Assembly: GCF_025961315.1 (NCBI RefSeq)
Contig: NZ_JAOQNK010000001.1
Location: forward strand, 4,092,001-4,156,000
DNA from: Sphingobacterium kitahiroshimense
GTDB taxonomy: Bacteria; Bacteroidota; Bacteroidia; Sphingobacteriales; Sphingobacteriaceae
DNA: 64,000 bases
Direction: 5' to 3'
Shown here: in pieces, positions 8,131 to 16,502 of the stretch
Layout: each line of letters starts with the position of its first letter
Numbering within the stretch: position 1 is the stretch's first letter
Made by a program: the position numbers and the translations under genes
The notes under the pieces: model-generated
Database searches by the model: none
The model's input: only the letters and a program-made list of their open reading frames with translations
What the model was told of the DNA's origin: nothing

Positions 8131-10917
8131 ATGAAAAATTTTTTAACGGTATTACTTGCCTCCAGCATTTCGGTCAGTGCAGCATATGCTACCAAGATCA
8201 AAGGTAAAGTATTGGATGGTCAAACCGGTGAAGCCATAGCTGGAGCCACTGTTTTTTTGGAACAAAGCGGACTATCTACCAAAACACAATTGGATGGTTC
8301 ATTTGAATTAAAGGGATTGTCCGCAGGAAAGGTCAAAGTACATATTAGACATATGGCCTATGCCGAATTTACCCAGGAAATCGAAATTAAAAAAGAAGAT
8401 ACTCCCCATTTTATTTTTCAACTTACTTCTACAGATCAAAAATTGATGGAGGTAACGATCAAAGGACAACGAAACGGCGGTGATGATGATCCCAGTGCGA
8501 GACGGCTGGAAAAGAACGCATCGCAGATCATGAATGTTGTTTCGGCTAGAGCTATTGAGATTTCTCCAGATATCACGGTCGCAAACGTTGTGCAACGCGT
8601 ATCGGGGGTTTCTATAGAACGGAATTCTAATGGAGAAGGGCAGTATGCCATTTTAAGAGGTATGGATAAGCGTTATAACACAACCTTGGTCAATGGTGTA
8701 AAAGTACCAAGTCCAGATAATAAGTATCGCTACGTACCTTTGGATTTGTTTCCTTCAGATATGTTAGAACGTCTGGAAGTATACAAATCACTTACACCAA
8801 ATATGGAGGCAGATGCTGTTGGCGGTGTTGTGAATATGGTTATGAAAGCTGCGCCAAGCAAATTATTACTACAGGCTAATTTGGCGACGGGATATAGTCA
8901 ACGTTATTTTAATCAGGACTTCGGAAGTTTCGCGGCCGGTGGAACTTCATCCAAATCACCTTATGAACTTCATGGTAAAAATTACAATGCGACAGCAGCA
9001 GATTTTAATAAAGGGGTATTAGACTATACCTATAAAAAACCTTCGCCAGATGTCGTTGGTAATTTAACTTTCGGGAACCGCTATCTGGATGATAAGCTGG
9101 GTATAATCTTGGGGGCAAGTTATCAAAATCTGCACCGCGGAAGCCGCTCTATTTTTTATAAATCTGCTGTGGTCGGCGTAAATCCGAATGCAGTTATTAC
9201 TGAGCAACAAGATCGTCAGTATGATGAACAGCAGCAACGCTTAGGTCTACATAATAAAATCGACTATCGTTTTAATCCAAACCATCGTTTGAGCTTCTAT
9301 CAAATGTATGTGAATCTGAATAATACGCAACTTCGTGATGCGGTCAATACCATCTATAATGGTCAATATGATCCTAATATTGGAAAGGCAGAATTGACCT
9401 ATGTAACGCGAAGTCGAAAGACACAGCAACAGATCTATAACGGAACTTTGCAGGGTGATCATCGTTTTATGGACAATAGACTGAATGTAAGGTGGTCGGG
9501 TGCGCTGTCCTCTGCTAGTAATCAATTGCCTCAAAATACCACGATAAGTTTAGACGGTATTCAAGAGAATTTTGAGCGTAAGCGCACTTCTCTTGTTAAT
9601 AAATCGCCTGTTACCTACCGTTGGGAAAGGAATACCGACAATGATTATGCGGGTTACTGGGATGTGGCTTATAAAGTGCCTATGGCAGATCGCAAATTGG
9701 AGTTATCTACAGGTGGGCTATATCGTGATAAACAACGAAGTAGTTTCTATAACAATTATAACCTTTCTCCTGCATCTGCGGAAGAGGCAAAGTATAGATA
9801 TGGTGTAGATTTTCAAAATTATACGGACCTGAATTTGACCGTGACCAATCCGACAGGTGCCGTTGCTAATCCGTTGACTTATGATGCCAATGAGAAAACT
9901 ACAGCAGTGTACGGGATGTTCAATTATGAAAGTGACAAACTCCAAATGATTGGAGGGATCCGTATGGAACATACCAATCAAGATTATAAATTACTGTTTC
10001 CTGCAGGGGAAAAGAGACCAGAAGGATCTCAAGTCTATACGGAATGGTTGCCAAGTTTGACCGTCAAGTATCATTTGAATGAGAAACAGCAACTTCATGC
10101 CGCTTATTATCGCGCGTTGAATCGTCCCGGTTTTTATGAAATCGTTCCTTCCTCTGTCGTGAATGAAGAGTTCTTAGAAAGAGGAAATCCAGATCTAAAA
10201 CATGCGCTTGCGGATAATTTTGATTTACGTTATGAATTGTTTCCGGAGGCTTCGTCACAATTTTTTGTTGGCATGTTCTACAAAAAGATTAAAAACCCGA
10301 TCGAGTATACGTTTCAGCCAGATGAAGTCCGCAAGCAGGATGTGTATTACACACCGGGTAACTTTGGTAATGCAAATAATTTTGGAATCGAAGTGGATTA
10401 CATCAAGTACATCCAAAAGTTCGGGATAAAAGCGAATTATACCTATACACACTCGCGTATTACTACTGCGAAAATGTCACGTAGAATAAACGAAACGACA
10501 CAAGATCCAGAACCTATTATTGTTGACCAAACGCGTCCATTATACGGGCAGGCGGCACACATAGCCAATCTATCTTTACTGTATAAGGATGCGAATAAAG
10601 GCTGGGAGGGACAATTGGCGGGTTCTTACACTGGTGATCGCATCAATACTGTATCGCAGTTTTTGAATGATGATCTATGGCAAAAAGGATTTGTGCAGCT
10701 GGATGCTTCTATTGAAAAGAAATTTAAGGCGGGTTGGGCTATTTTTGCCAAAGCCAACAATATTTTGAATACTCCGATGGAACTGTATGTAAAGGGAGTG
10801 AATCCTGAAAATGAAAAGATTGCGGAGAAGCTAACGGAAGGTGGTAATACGCTTATCAGAAAAGATCTTTACGGTCAAAATTATATCCTTGGTTTGCGTT
10901 ACTCATTTAATAAATAA
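8131..10917 (+). CDS. TonB-dependent receptor of a phytase locus
   Basis: 928 residues. Signal peptide (MKNFLTVLLASSISVSAAYA), carboxypeptidase-regulatory-like domain (about 22-105, IKGKVLDGQTGEAIAGATVFL), TonB plug (about 125-250; VVQRVSGVSIERNS, LRGMDKRYNTTLVNGVK, LEVYKSLTPNMEADAVGG) and a large barrel ending YILGLRYSFNK with the expected terminal aromatic strand. The upstream ATG at 8083 would hide the signal peptide, so 8131 is used. The next two genes encode a surface-type lipoprotein and a beta-propeller phytase, an arrangement reported before for Bacteroidota phytases beside TonB receptors. Likely imports phytate or its lower inositol phosphates across the outer membrane; substrate is inferred from context. 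Confidence 0.88.
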   Translation: MKNFLTVLLASSISVSAAYATKIKGKVLDGQTGEAIAGATVFLEQSGLSTKTQLDGSFELKGLSAGKVKVHIRHMAYAEFTQEIEIKKEDTPHFIFQLTSTDQKLMEVTIKGQRNGGDDDPSARRLEKNASQIMNVVSARAIEISPDITVANVVQRVSGVSIERNSNGEGQYAILRGMDKRYNTTLVNGVKVPSPDNKYRYVPLDLFPSDMLERLEVYKSLTPNMEADAVGGVVNMVMKAAPSKLLLQANLATGYSQRYFNQDFGSFAAGGTSSKSPYELHGKNYNATAADFNKGVLDYTYKKPSPDVVGNLTFGNRYLDDKLGIILGASYQNLHRGSRSIFYKSAVVGVNPNAVITEQQDRQYDEQQQRLGLHNKIDYRFNPNHRLSFYQMYVNLNNTQLRDAVNTIYNGQYDPNIGKAELTYVTRSRKTQQQIYNGTLQGDHRFMDNRLNVRWSGALSSASNQLPQNTTISLDGIQENFERKRTSLVNKSPVTYRWERNTDNDYAGYWDVAYKVPMADRKLELSTGGLYRDKQRSSFYNNYNLSPASAEEAKYRYGVDFQNYTDLNLTVTNPTGAVANPLTYDANEKTTAVYGMFNYESDKLQMIGGIRMEHTNQDYKLLFPAGEKRPEGSQVYTEWLPSLTVKYHLNEKQQLHAAYYRALNRPGFYEIVPSSVVNEEFLERGNPDLKHALADNFDLRYELFPEASSQFFVGMFYKKIKNPIEYTFQPDEVRKQDVYYTPGNFGNANNFGIEVDYIKYIQKFGIKANYTYTHSRITTAKMSRRINETTQDPEPIIVDQTRPLYGQAAHIANLSLLYKDANKGWEGQLAGSYTGDRINTVSQFLNDDLWQKGFVQLDASIEKKFKAGWAIFAKANNILNTPMELYVKGVNPENEKIAEKLTEGGNTLIRKDLYGQNYILGLRYSFNK

Positions 10918-11005
10918 TCGGATAGCATCAATATTTTATTTAACAATCTTGACCTAATCGTGGTTAGAAAACAAATCAATTATGACAATTAAACAATTTG
11001 TTACA

Positions 11006-12268
11006 ATGAAAAATAACATGATTTTATCGTGTCTAGCGTGTTTTTTTCTAATGCTAACGGCATGTGAAAAAGCGAATATTGACGTCGATACGAGCGAGGC
11101 TGATGGCAGTGCGATCGGCGAAGTATCCGGAGTATGGAGTAAAGGCAGTGTGCAACATATAAAAGGAGATATTATTATCCCCGAAGGCAAAACATTGACC
11201 ATCGAAGAGGGGGTTACAGTTTTGATGGATACAGAGAATAAACCCGAAATTGTGGTCTTGGGCAATTTGTATGCACTCGGAACAGATGATAATCCAATCA
11301 GGTTTACCGTAGAAGAACAGTATAAAACTAAAACAAATGAATTTGGAAAACTTTGGGGTGGAATTTTAGCGGCTCCGAGTTGTCAAGAGCTGGTTTTAGA
11401 TCATACCGTTCTGGAATATGGCGGTGCGATTACATCAGATGCTTCAACTTCTGTGAAGATGGGTTTGTATAAGAAAGTATCGGGAGAGGCACTACCTGCG
11501 CTTTGGTTTTCCAATGCTGATGGGAAATTAGTGGTCCAGAATAGTACGATCAGTCATTTTCATGAAGACTGTACATATATTGAAGGAGGGAAAATTATCT
11601 TTGCTAATAATCGCTTTTTCTCAAATGGTGTGACAGGTGGTGAAGCGATGAACTTTAAATCTGGTTCTATTGCCGATGTCGCCTACAATCTGGTTTACAG
11701 TGTGAATACGAATGCTTTAAAGCTGTCCAATTCGGGTGACAAGACTCCCCAAGCATACATTATGGTGTATAATAATACAATGCTTAATACGGGATGGCGC
11801 AGACCTACTGCCAAAGGTGGTTCAATATGGATAGAGGCATCCGTAAGAGTGGAGATCTATAATAATCTTTTTGCCAATACCCGATTTGGCGTCAAGCGGG
11901 ATCCTAAAAAACCGGAAGATAATCGTTCAATATTTAGTAATAACTGGTACTTTGGTCAAGATCAATTAACTGTAGATCAGTTTCAGGTTGGAAAGAATGA
12001 TATTGTAGCAGGATCAAATGATGTTAGAGGTAAACTAGCGGGAGAGAACAATCCGAAATTTGTAACTTATCCTTTGGAGACTTCGGTTAATAACTATGTG
12101 TTTGATTCGGCTTGGGACTTTAACCTTCAAGGGAATTCTCCAGCCCTAAAATCGGGAACTTTATCTTTTAAACCACATTTCATTACCGGATTGGTCATGT
12201 CAAATGGATTAACCTATAACTCACCTGCACCCGCAGTTTATGCAGGTGCTTTTGGAACAAAATTTTAA
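11006..12268 (+). CDS. Lipoprotein with right-handed parallel beta-helix
   Basis: 420 residues. A lipoprotein signal peptide ends at FLMLTAC (Cys19 or nearby), followed by an acidic linker. The body carries short repeated strands with Asn ladders (VVQNSTISHF, IIFANNRFFSNG, YIMVYNNTMLNTG, VEIYNNLFANTRFGV), typical of parallel beta-helix proteins that bind or cleave polysaccharides. No catalytic signature is evident. The ATG at 11006 places the signal peptide at the N terminus; 10982 is in frame but adds eight residues. It lies 88 bp after the receptor gene and 9 bp before the phytase gene, so it belongs to that operon, perhaps as a surface binding protein for phytate complexes. Function beyond localisation is inferred. 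Confidence 0.75.
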   Translation: MKNNMILSCLACFFLMLTACEKANIDVDTSEADGSAIGEVSGVWSKGSVQHIKGDIIIPEGKTLTIEEGVTVLMDTENKPEIVVLGNLYALGTDDNPIRFTVEEQYKTKTNEFGKLWGGILAAPSCQELVLDHTVLEYGGAITSDASTSVKMGLYKKVSGEALPALWFSNADGKLVVQNSTISHFHEDCTYIEGGKIIFANNRFFSNGVTGGEAMNFKSGSIADVAYNLVYSVNTNALKLSNSGDKTPQAYIMVYNNTMLNTGWRRPTAKGGSIWIEASVRVEIYNNLFANTRFGVKRDPKKPEDNRSIFSNNWYFGQDQLTVDQFQVGKNDIVAGSNDVRGKLAGENNPKFVTYPLETSVNNYVFDSAWDFNLQGNSPALKSGTLSFKPHFITGLVMSNGLTYNSPAPAVYAGAFGTKF

Positions 12269-12277
12269 TTATTCAAC

Positions 12278-13354
12278 ATGATAACTTTAAAAACAACACT
12301 ATCTATTTCTTTGGTCGTATCAGCGATATTTCAGGTGGCTTGCAATAATCCACAAACTAATACTGTCGCTACAGATACCATTAAGCCCATTTTCGTGACC
12401 GATGCGGTGCGTTATGATTCCGATGATCCTGCGATCTGGATCAATAAATCTGATCCAAGTAAGAGTTTAGTGATCGCAACGGATAAAGATGCTGACGGAG
12501 CGCTTTTTGTCTACGACCTAGCAGGTAAAATTGCAAAGGATAAGGTCGTGCGCAATTTGAAGCGCCCGAATAATGTGGATGTAGCTTATGGGTTGATCTT
12601 GAATGGGAAGCCTGTTGATATTGCTGTAACAACAGAACGTATGACGCATAAATTGCGGATATTTTCGCTCCCTGATATGAAGCCTATTGATCAGGGCGGA
12701 TTGGATATGTTTGCAGGTGAAACAGCGCCTGATTTTAGGGATCTCATGGGCATTGCGCTGTATACTTCATCCAAAGGACAGATTTATGCTATTGTGGGGC
12801 GGAAAAATGGTCCTAAAGATGGCTATCTGTGGCAATATTTATTAGAGGATAACGGTTCGGGTGCTATAAAGGCAACTTTTGTGCGCAAATTTGGTTCTTT
12901 TAGCGGAAAGAAGGAGATCGAGGCAATAGCGGTGGATAATGAACTTGGATATATCTACTATTCGGATGAACAGGTGGGAGTAAAGCAATATTATGCAGAT
13001 CCTGCAAAAGGAAATGAGCAACTGGCTTTATTTGCAACTGAAGGTTTTAAAGAAGATCATGAAGGTATTTCTATTTATAAATTGACCGATAGTACGGGAT
13101 ATATATTGGTTTCGGATCAGGGGGCAAATCGTTTTCAGATTTTTAGCCGTGAAGGAACTAAGACAAATCCATTTGAACATAAGCACTTGAAAACGGTGCC
13201 GGTCATGGCTACACAAAGTGATGGTTCGGAAGTTGTATCGGTTAAATTAAATGATACATTTAAACATGGTCTTTTTGTTGCGATGAGTGATGATAAAACT
13301 TTCCATTATTATCGCTGGGAAGATATTGCAGGTACAGATTTGAAAATAAAATAG
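12278..13354 (+). CDS. Beta-propeller phytase (3-phytase)
   Basis: 358 residues. Phytases of this family hydrolyse phytate in a Ca-dependent manner with a six-bladed propeller. Seen here: DDPAIW (49-54), KDADGALFVYDLAGK (70-84), RPNNVDVAYG (96-105), TTERMTHKLRIF (119-130), an IEAIAVDNELGYIYYSDEQVG blade in two parts, and DHEGISIY further on. These match the conserved Ca- and phosphate-binding segments of Bacillus-type phytase. A hydrophobic N terminus ends at VAC, a near-lipobox (position -3 is Gln, unusual), so it is a probable lipoprotein. The ATG follows the beta-helix gene by 9 bp. Operon with the TonB receptor indicates phosphate scavenging from phytate. Confidence 0.9.
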   Translation: MITLKTTLSISLVVSAIFQVACNNPQTNTVATDTIKPIFVTDAVRYDSDDPAIWINKSDPSKSLVIATDKDADGALFVYDLAGKIAKDKVVRNLKRPNNVDVAYGLILNGKPVDIAVTTERMTHKLRIFSLPDMKPIDQGGLDMFAGETAPDFRDLMGIALYTSSKGQIYAIVGRKNGPKDGYLWQYLLEDNGSGAIKATFVRKFGSFSGKKEIEAIAVDNELGYIYYSDEQVGVKQYYADPAKGNEQLALFATEGFKEDHEGISIYKLTDSTGYILVSDQGANRFQIFSREGTKTNPFEHKHLKTVPVMATQSDGSEVVSVKLNDTFKHGLFVAMSDDKTFHYYRWEDIAGTDLKIK

Positions 13355-13520
13355 CTGGTTGGTTTTGGGGTAATGAGGCAGGTTTTTGAACCAGTGGGAT
13401 ATGCTCTTACGATACATCATAGAAAAGCTTATGGACAACGATTGGAATGAAAGGGTGAGTTGATATGACCTTAAAACATCCTTTTTCATCCGGTTTTTAC
13501 ATGGAAACCATTAATTTAGA

Positions 13521-13560
13521 ACTTAGGGGTATTTCACAAAAAGTGAAATACCCCTTAAGT
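13521..13560 (+). terminator. Strong hairpin after the phytase operon
   Basis: AGGGGTATTTCAC (13525-13537) pairs perfectly with GTGAAATACCCCT (13543-13555) around AAAAA. The following T tract is poor (TAAGTATTCTCTTCC), so it may act as a terminator or as a 3' stabilising structure. Confidence 0.6.
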
Positions 13561-13696
13561 ATTCTCTTCCATCTTATTTTTTGGTCACAGTCCAAATGCT
13601 AGTGGTTAAATTCTTGTTGAATATATATCGAAATCTATTTTACCATCGAACATCTATCTATTAGCAACTAATATTAACTTACCAAATTAATTAACT

Positions 13697-13983
13697 ATGC
13701 AAAAAATAGTTTTTTAATCCTTATTGTTCTCTTTTCGTTTGATCTATTTGCTCGACAGGCAATAGGCGTGGTCTGGGATGTCTTTGTAAATGTAATGGTC
13801 GGAACTACATTAAAAAATAGTTCTTTTCTTGGTCAAATCAAGATAGCACTTGTTTGTGGTAGCATGTAGATGAATACGGATAAATAAGTCGGCGATTGTC
13901 TCAGGAAAAGTGGAGCTATAGATGATATGCGTTTTTCTATGAATGATAGTTTTAGAGAATATATTAAAAACTTATTCGAATAA
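13697..13983 (+). pseudogene. Decayed small secreted protein gene (tentative)
   Basis: Reading from ATG 13697 gives a signal-peptide-like start (MQKIVF) that is interrupted at once; other frames continue with LFARQAIGVVWDVFVNVMVG and later MRFSMNDSFREYIKNLFE before a stop at 13981. At least two frameshifts and stops are required to join them. I do not recognise a family. It could be chance, and is recorded because the three pieces read in order like one small exported protein. Confidence 0.25.
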
Positions 13984-13994
13984 TTATATCATAG

Positions 13995-15185
13995 TCACTC
14001 CATAATATTTAGGTTAGATCTGAAGTCAGAGGTTAGGCCGTCTTTGTGTAGCATTAAAGTAATAGTTTTATAGCGAACAAATTCTCTGGTCACATACATG
14101 TAACCTTTATATTCATTTGCTCTTCCCCATGAATTTTTAACCAGATAATAGGGTTTGCCATTTTGATCTTTTGCAAGCCCCACAATATGCATCGCATGAT
14201 CGTCTGTCGTGTTCCAATTGTCGAGCGCTTGTTGTCTTTCTGTTGCCGTGATTTTCTTTTCGGACATTGGTTTTTTAAACATGTTTTGCTGTTCGGTATG
14301 AGACATTTCATCAAACGATTTGTCGGGTACATAAGCAATACCATATGGCCATGAAAATCCTTTATCTGATATATCTGTGGTCCAAGCTACGGTATATCCT
14401 TTGTACAGTGCGCTGTCAATAATACGGGTGAGATCTTGCATGGGCACATTATAAAAACTGTCAAAAGACCAGTTGTCTGGAACTAGAAGGACGAAAGGCT
14501 TATAATAGGGTTGGGTCATAACAGAGGCAATGCGGCTATAATCATCCGGATTGATCCCAATCACTTGATCAGCAAAAGAACGCGCTGTATAGATCTTGCC
14601 ATTAAAAGCAAACGTGTCTGGTACTTTACCCAAATGCCAGTCCAGTGCAGCAGTATAGAGCTGGGTCCAATGGGGAGGTAATGGTTTACTTTTTACCAAA
14701 GATTTTAACAATGCATTCAGCATAGGTGTCATTTTCTTGAAGTCATTGTAAGTATGATTATCGTGCAGTCCAGAATAAGCGGTTCTGGGCATTGCTCCAT
14801 ATTTACGGAGTACATTCAATACATCGTGTAGCTGACCACCTTCGCCTAGGGATAATCCTCCATGTAGCTGTACATAATTTTGTGCTCTATCCAGATACGC
14901 CTGGCGAGCAGTGAAAATTGGCGAAATTGGAACGGGCTTTTTGCCCATGCGGATCATCTCCGACTCTAAAAAAGAATTTCCTGTGTAAGACCAGCAGGTA
15001 TTTGAAATGCCCTGATGTTTAACAGAAGTGCAACCAAGATTGATCACTTCAGTAAATACATACTCGGTTTTCATCCTGACATCCTTATTTTTTTTAAAGA
15101 TCTGGAGCCCATATCTGATGAGGAATACACTTATAAAAAGTACGATAGCTATAGCTAAGAGCCATTTATATTTTTTCATATACAT
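13995..15185 (-). CDS. Membrane-anchored C1-family cysteine peptidase (bleomycin hydrolase/PepC-like)
   Basis: About 394-396 residues. One N-terminal membrane helix (WLLAIAIVLFISVFLIRYGL) anchors a papain-fold domain. Counting from ATG 15179, the oxyanion Gln56 and nucleophile Cys62 are in VKHQGISNTCWSY, His328 in DDHAMHIVG and Asn349 in VKNSWG, the order seen in aminopeptidase C and bleomycin hydrolase (family C1B). Two in-frame ATGs at 15185 and 15179 are possible; the longer frame to 15254 overlaps the preceding acyltransferase gene and is rejected. The gene starts 4 bp after that gene ends, so the two are co-transcribed. The membrane anchor is unusual for the cytosolic PepC group and suggests a periplasmic or surface peptidase. 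Confidence 0.85.
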   Translation of the reverse strand: MYMKKYKWLLAIAIVLFISVFLIRYGLQIFKKNKDVRMKTEYVFTEVINLGCTSVKHQGISNTCWSYTGNSFLESEMIRMGKKPVPISPIFTARQAYLDRAQNYVQLHGGLSLGEGGQLHDVLNVLRKYGAMPRTAYSGLHDNHTYNDFKKMTPMLNALLKSLVKSKPLPPHWTQLYTAALDWHLGKVPDTFAFNGKIYTARSFADQVIGINPDDYSRIASVMTQPYYKPFVLLVPDNWSFDSFYNVPMQDLTRIIDSALYKGYTVAWTTDISDKGFSWPYGIAYVPDKSFDEMSHTEQQNMFKKPMSEKKITATERQQALDNWNTTDDHAMHIVGLAKDQNGKPYYLVKNSWGRANEYKGYMYVTREFVRYKTITLMLHKDGLTSDFRSNLNIME

Positions 15186-15189
15186 TTTA

Positions 15190-16317
15190 TTATCGTCCTC
15201 CACTGATGACAGCTGTAAATTTGGGGTAATATTGCCGCAATAAATGATAGCCAAGCAGACCTAATATAATTATTATTGTAGGACATGCCAGATATAAGAG
15301 GAGCAATACTGCCTCAGATTGTGGATGAAGTAATTTAAATAAAAATTTGATCACAAATACGAGCGGTAATCGATGGTAAGCAAAAATGAAAAAGCTGCTA
15401 TTGGCTAAAAAGGTGTTGGTGTGCCAGCTCCCTTTTTCGATGAAATGAGCGGAAAGTCCAACGGCAAGGATAAGACCGACCATAATGCCTCCGCAATATA
15501 AATAGCTCCACCAGCTCTGACCAAGAAAATAGAGTGTTGCAATAACGATAAGTATATAAAGCGGTGCAACAAGCGGTAACATTTGCTTCATGCTGGTGGC
15601 GAAGTTTTTCTGGTACATACTAAAATAAGCCCCCGCGGAAAAGAAAAAGAAAGAGACCGTACTAAGTCCCGGCTCATAGAACCAAGGATTAAAAATCCAA
15701 AGCAAGCCCAATGCGATGACCACATAAACGCCGATTTTTTTGATGGCAAAACAAATCAGGGGAGATAAAAGGATGACGACTATCAAATCGCGAATAAACC
15801 AAAAAGGAGAATTGATAGGTAAGGACTTGTCTAAAGTAGGATTGATCATGGAGGTATCCCAAAATGCCCTGAACCAGTCCTGGACACTGTAATCGATGAT
15901 CAATTTATTATTTCCAGAAACCAAACCGCCCGATAGGTAAGTCTGAGCAAGGAAAAGAAATAGGATGACAAATAAGTTCCAAAAGATATAGGGAATCAAA
16001 AGTGTGCGGACACGATTTTTTAGTTTTTGGAGATAAACCTTTATAGTAAAAACATCTGTTTTATAGAAAAATAGGAATCCCGAGATAAGAAAGAATAGGG
16101 GTACACAGGTTGCAAAGATAATTTTGGAAAACAAGATAAAAACATGCGAAAAAATTGGATAGTTAACAAAGTTTATTTGCGTTACTCCTGGTAGGATGAT
16201 ATTTGAAAAATCGGTATGTATAAATATTACTCCTACTATAAGTGGCAATCGAAGAAAATCGATGGTCTTCGATTGCAGTTCTTCTCCAGATATTTTAAAA
16301 TGATTGGCCTTGTCCAT
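15190..16317 (-). CDS. Acyltransferase family 3 membrane protein
   Basis: 375 residues with about ten predicted membrane helices and no soluble extension. The N-terminal DFLRLPLIVGVIFIHTDF carries the conserved His of integral membrane acyltransferases that transfer O-acetyl groups to cell-surface polysaccharides or lipids; FFLISGFLFFYKT is a second typical segment. The coding frame ends 4 bp before the start of the C1 peptidase, indicating an operon in which a surface-modifying enzyme and a membrane-bound peptidase are made together. The acceptor is unknown. No SGNH domain, unlike the broken homologue at 23125-24974. Confidence 0.85.
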   Translation of the reverse strand: MDKANHFKISGEELQSKTIDFLRLPLIVGVIFIHTDFSNIILPGVTQINFVNYPIFSHVFILFSKIIFATCVPLFFLISGFLFFYKTDVFTIKVYLQKLKNRVRTLLIPYIFWNLFVILFLFLAQTYLSGGLVSGNNKLIIDYSVQDWFRAFWDTSMINPTLDKSLPINSPFWFIRDLIVVILLSPLICFAIKKIGVYVVIALGLLWIFNPWFYEPGLSTVSFFFFSAGAYFSMYQKNFATSMKQMLPLVAPLYILIVIATLYFLGQSWWSYLYCGGIMVGLILAVGLSAHFIEKGSWHTNTFLANSSFFIFAYHRLPLVFVIKFLFKLLHPQSEAVLLLLYLACPTIIIILGLLGYHLLRQYYPKFTAVISGGR

Positions 16318-16440
16318 TAATCAGATTGAACTATTGTTTAGTACCTGTTAAATTAAGCATTTATTGACAATTAACCATTAAAATGTTATAATTAATGCAA
16401 TGAATAACATTTCAATGTCTGTTAATCTCCAGCCTATATA

Positions 16441-16472
16441 AAAAAAAGGGGCTTGATCGAATCAAGCCCCTT
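16441..16472 (-). terminator. Rho-independent terminator of the 16503-18392 gene
   Basis: AAGGGGCTTGAT (16446-16457) and ATCAAGCCCCTT (16461-16472) form a perfect 12-bp stem with a 3-nt loop; on the minus strand it is followed by a run of T (the seven A at 16441-16447). Confidence 0.9.
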
Positions 16473-16502
16473 GTGGATATGTTCTAAAATGATCAGTTTA
16501 TT

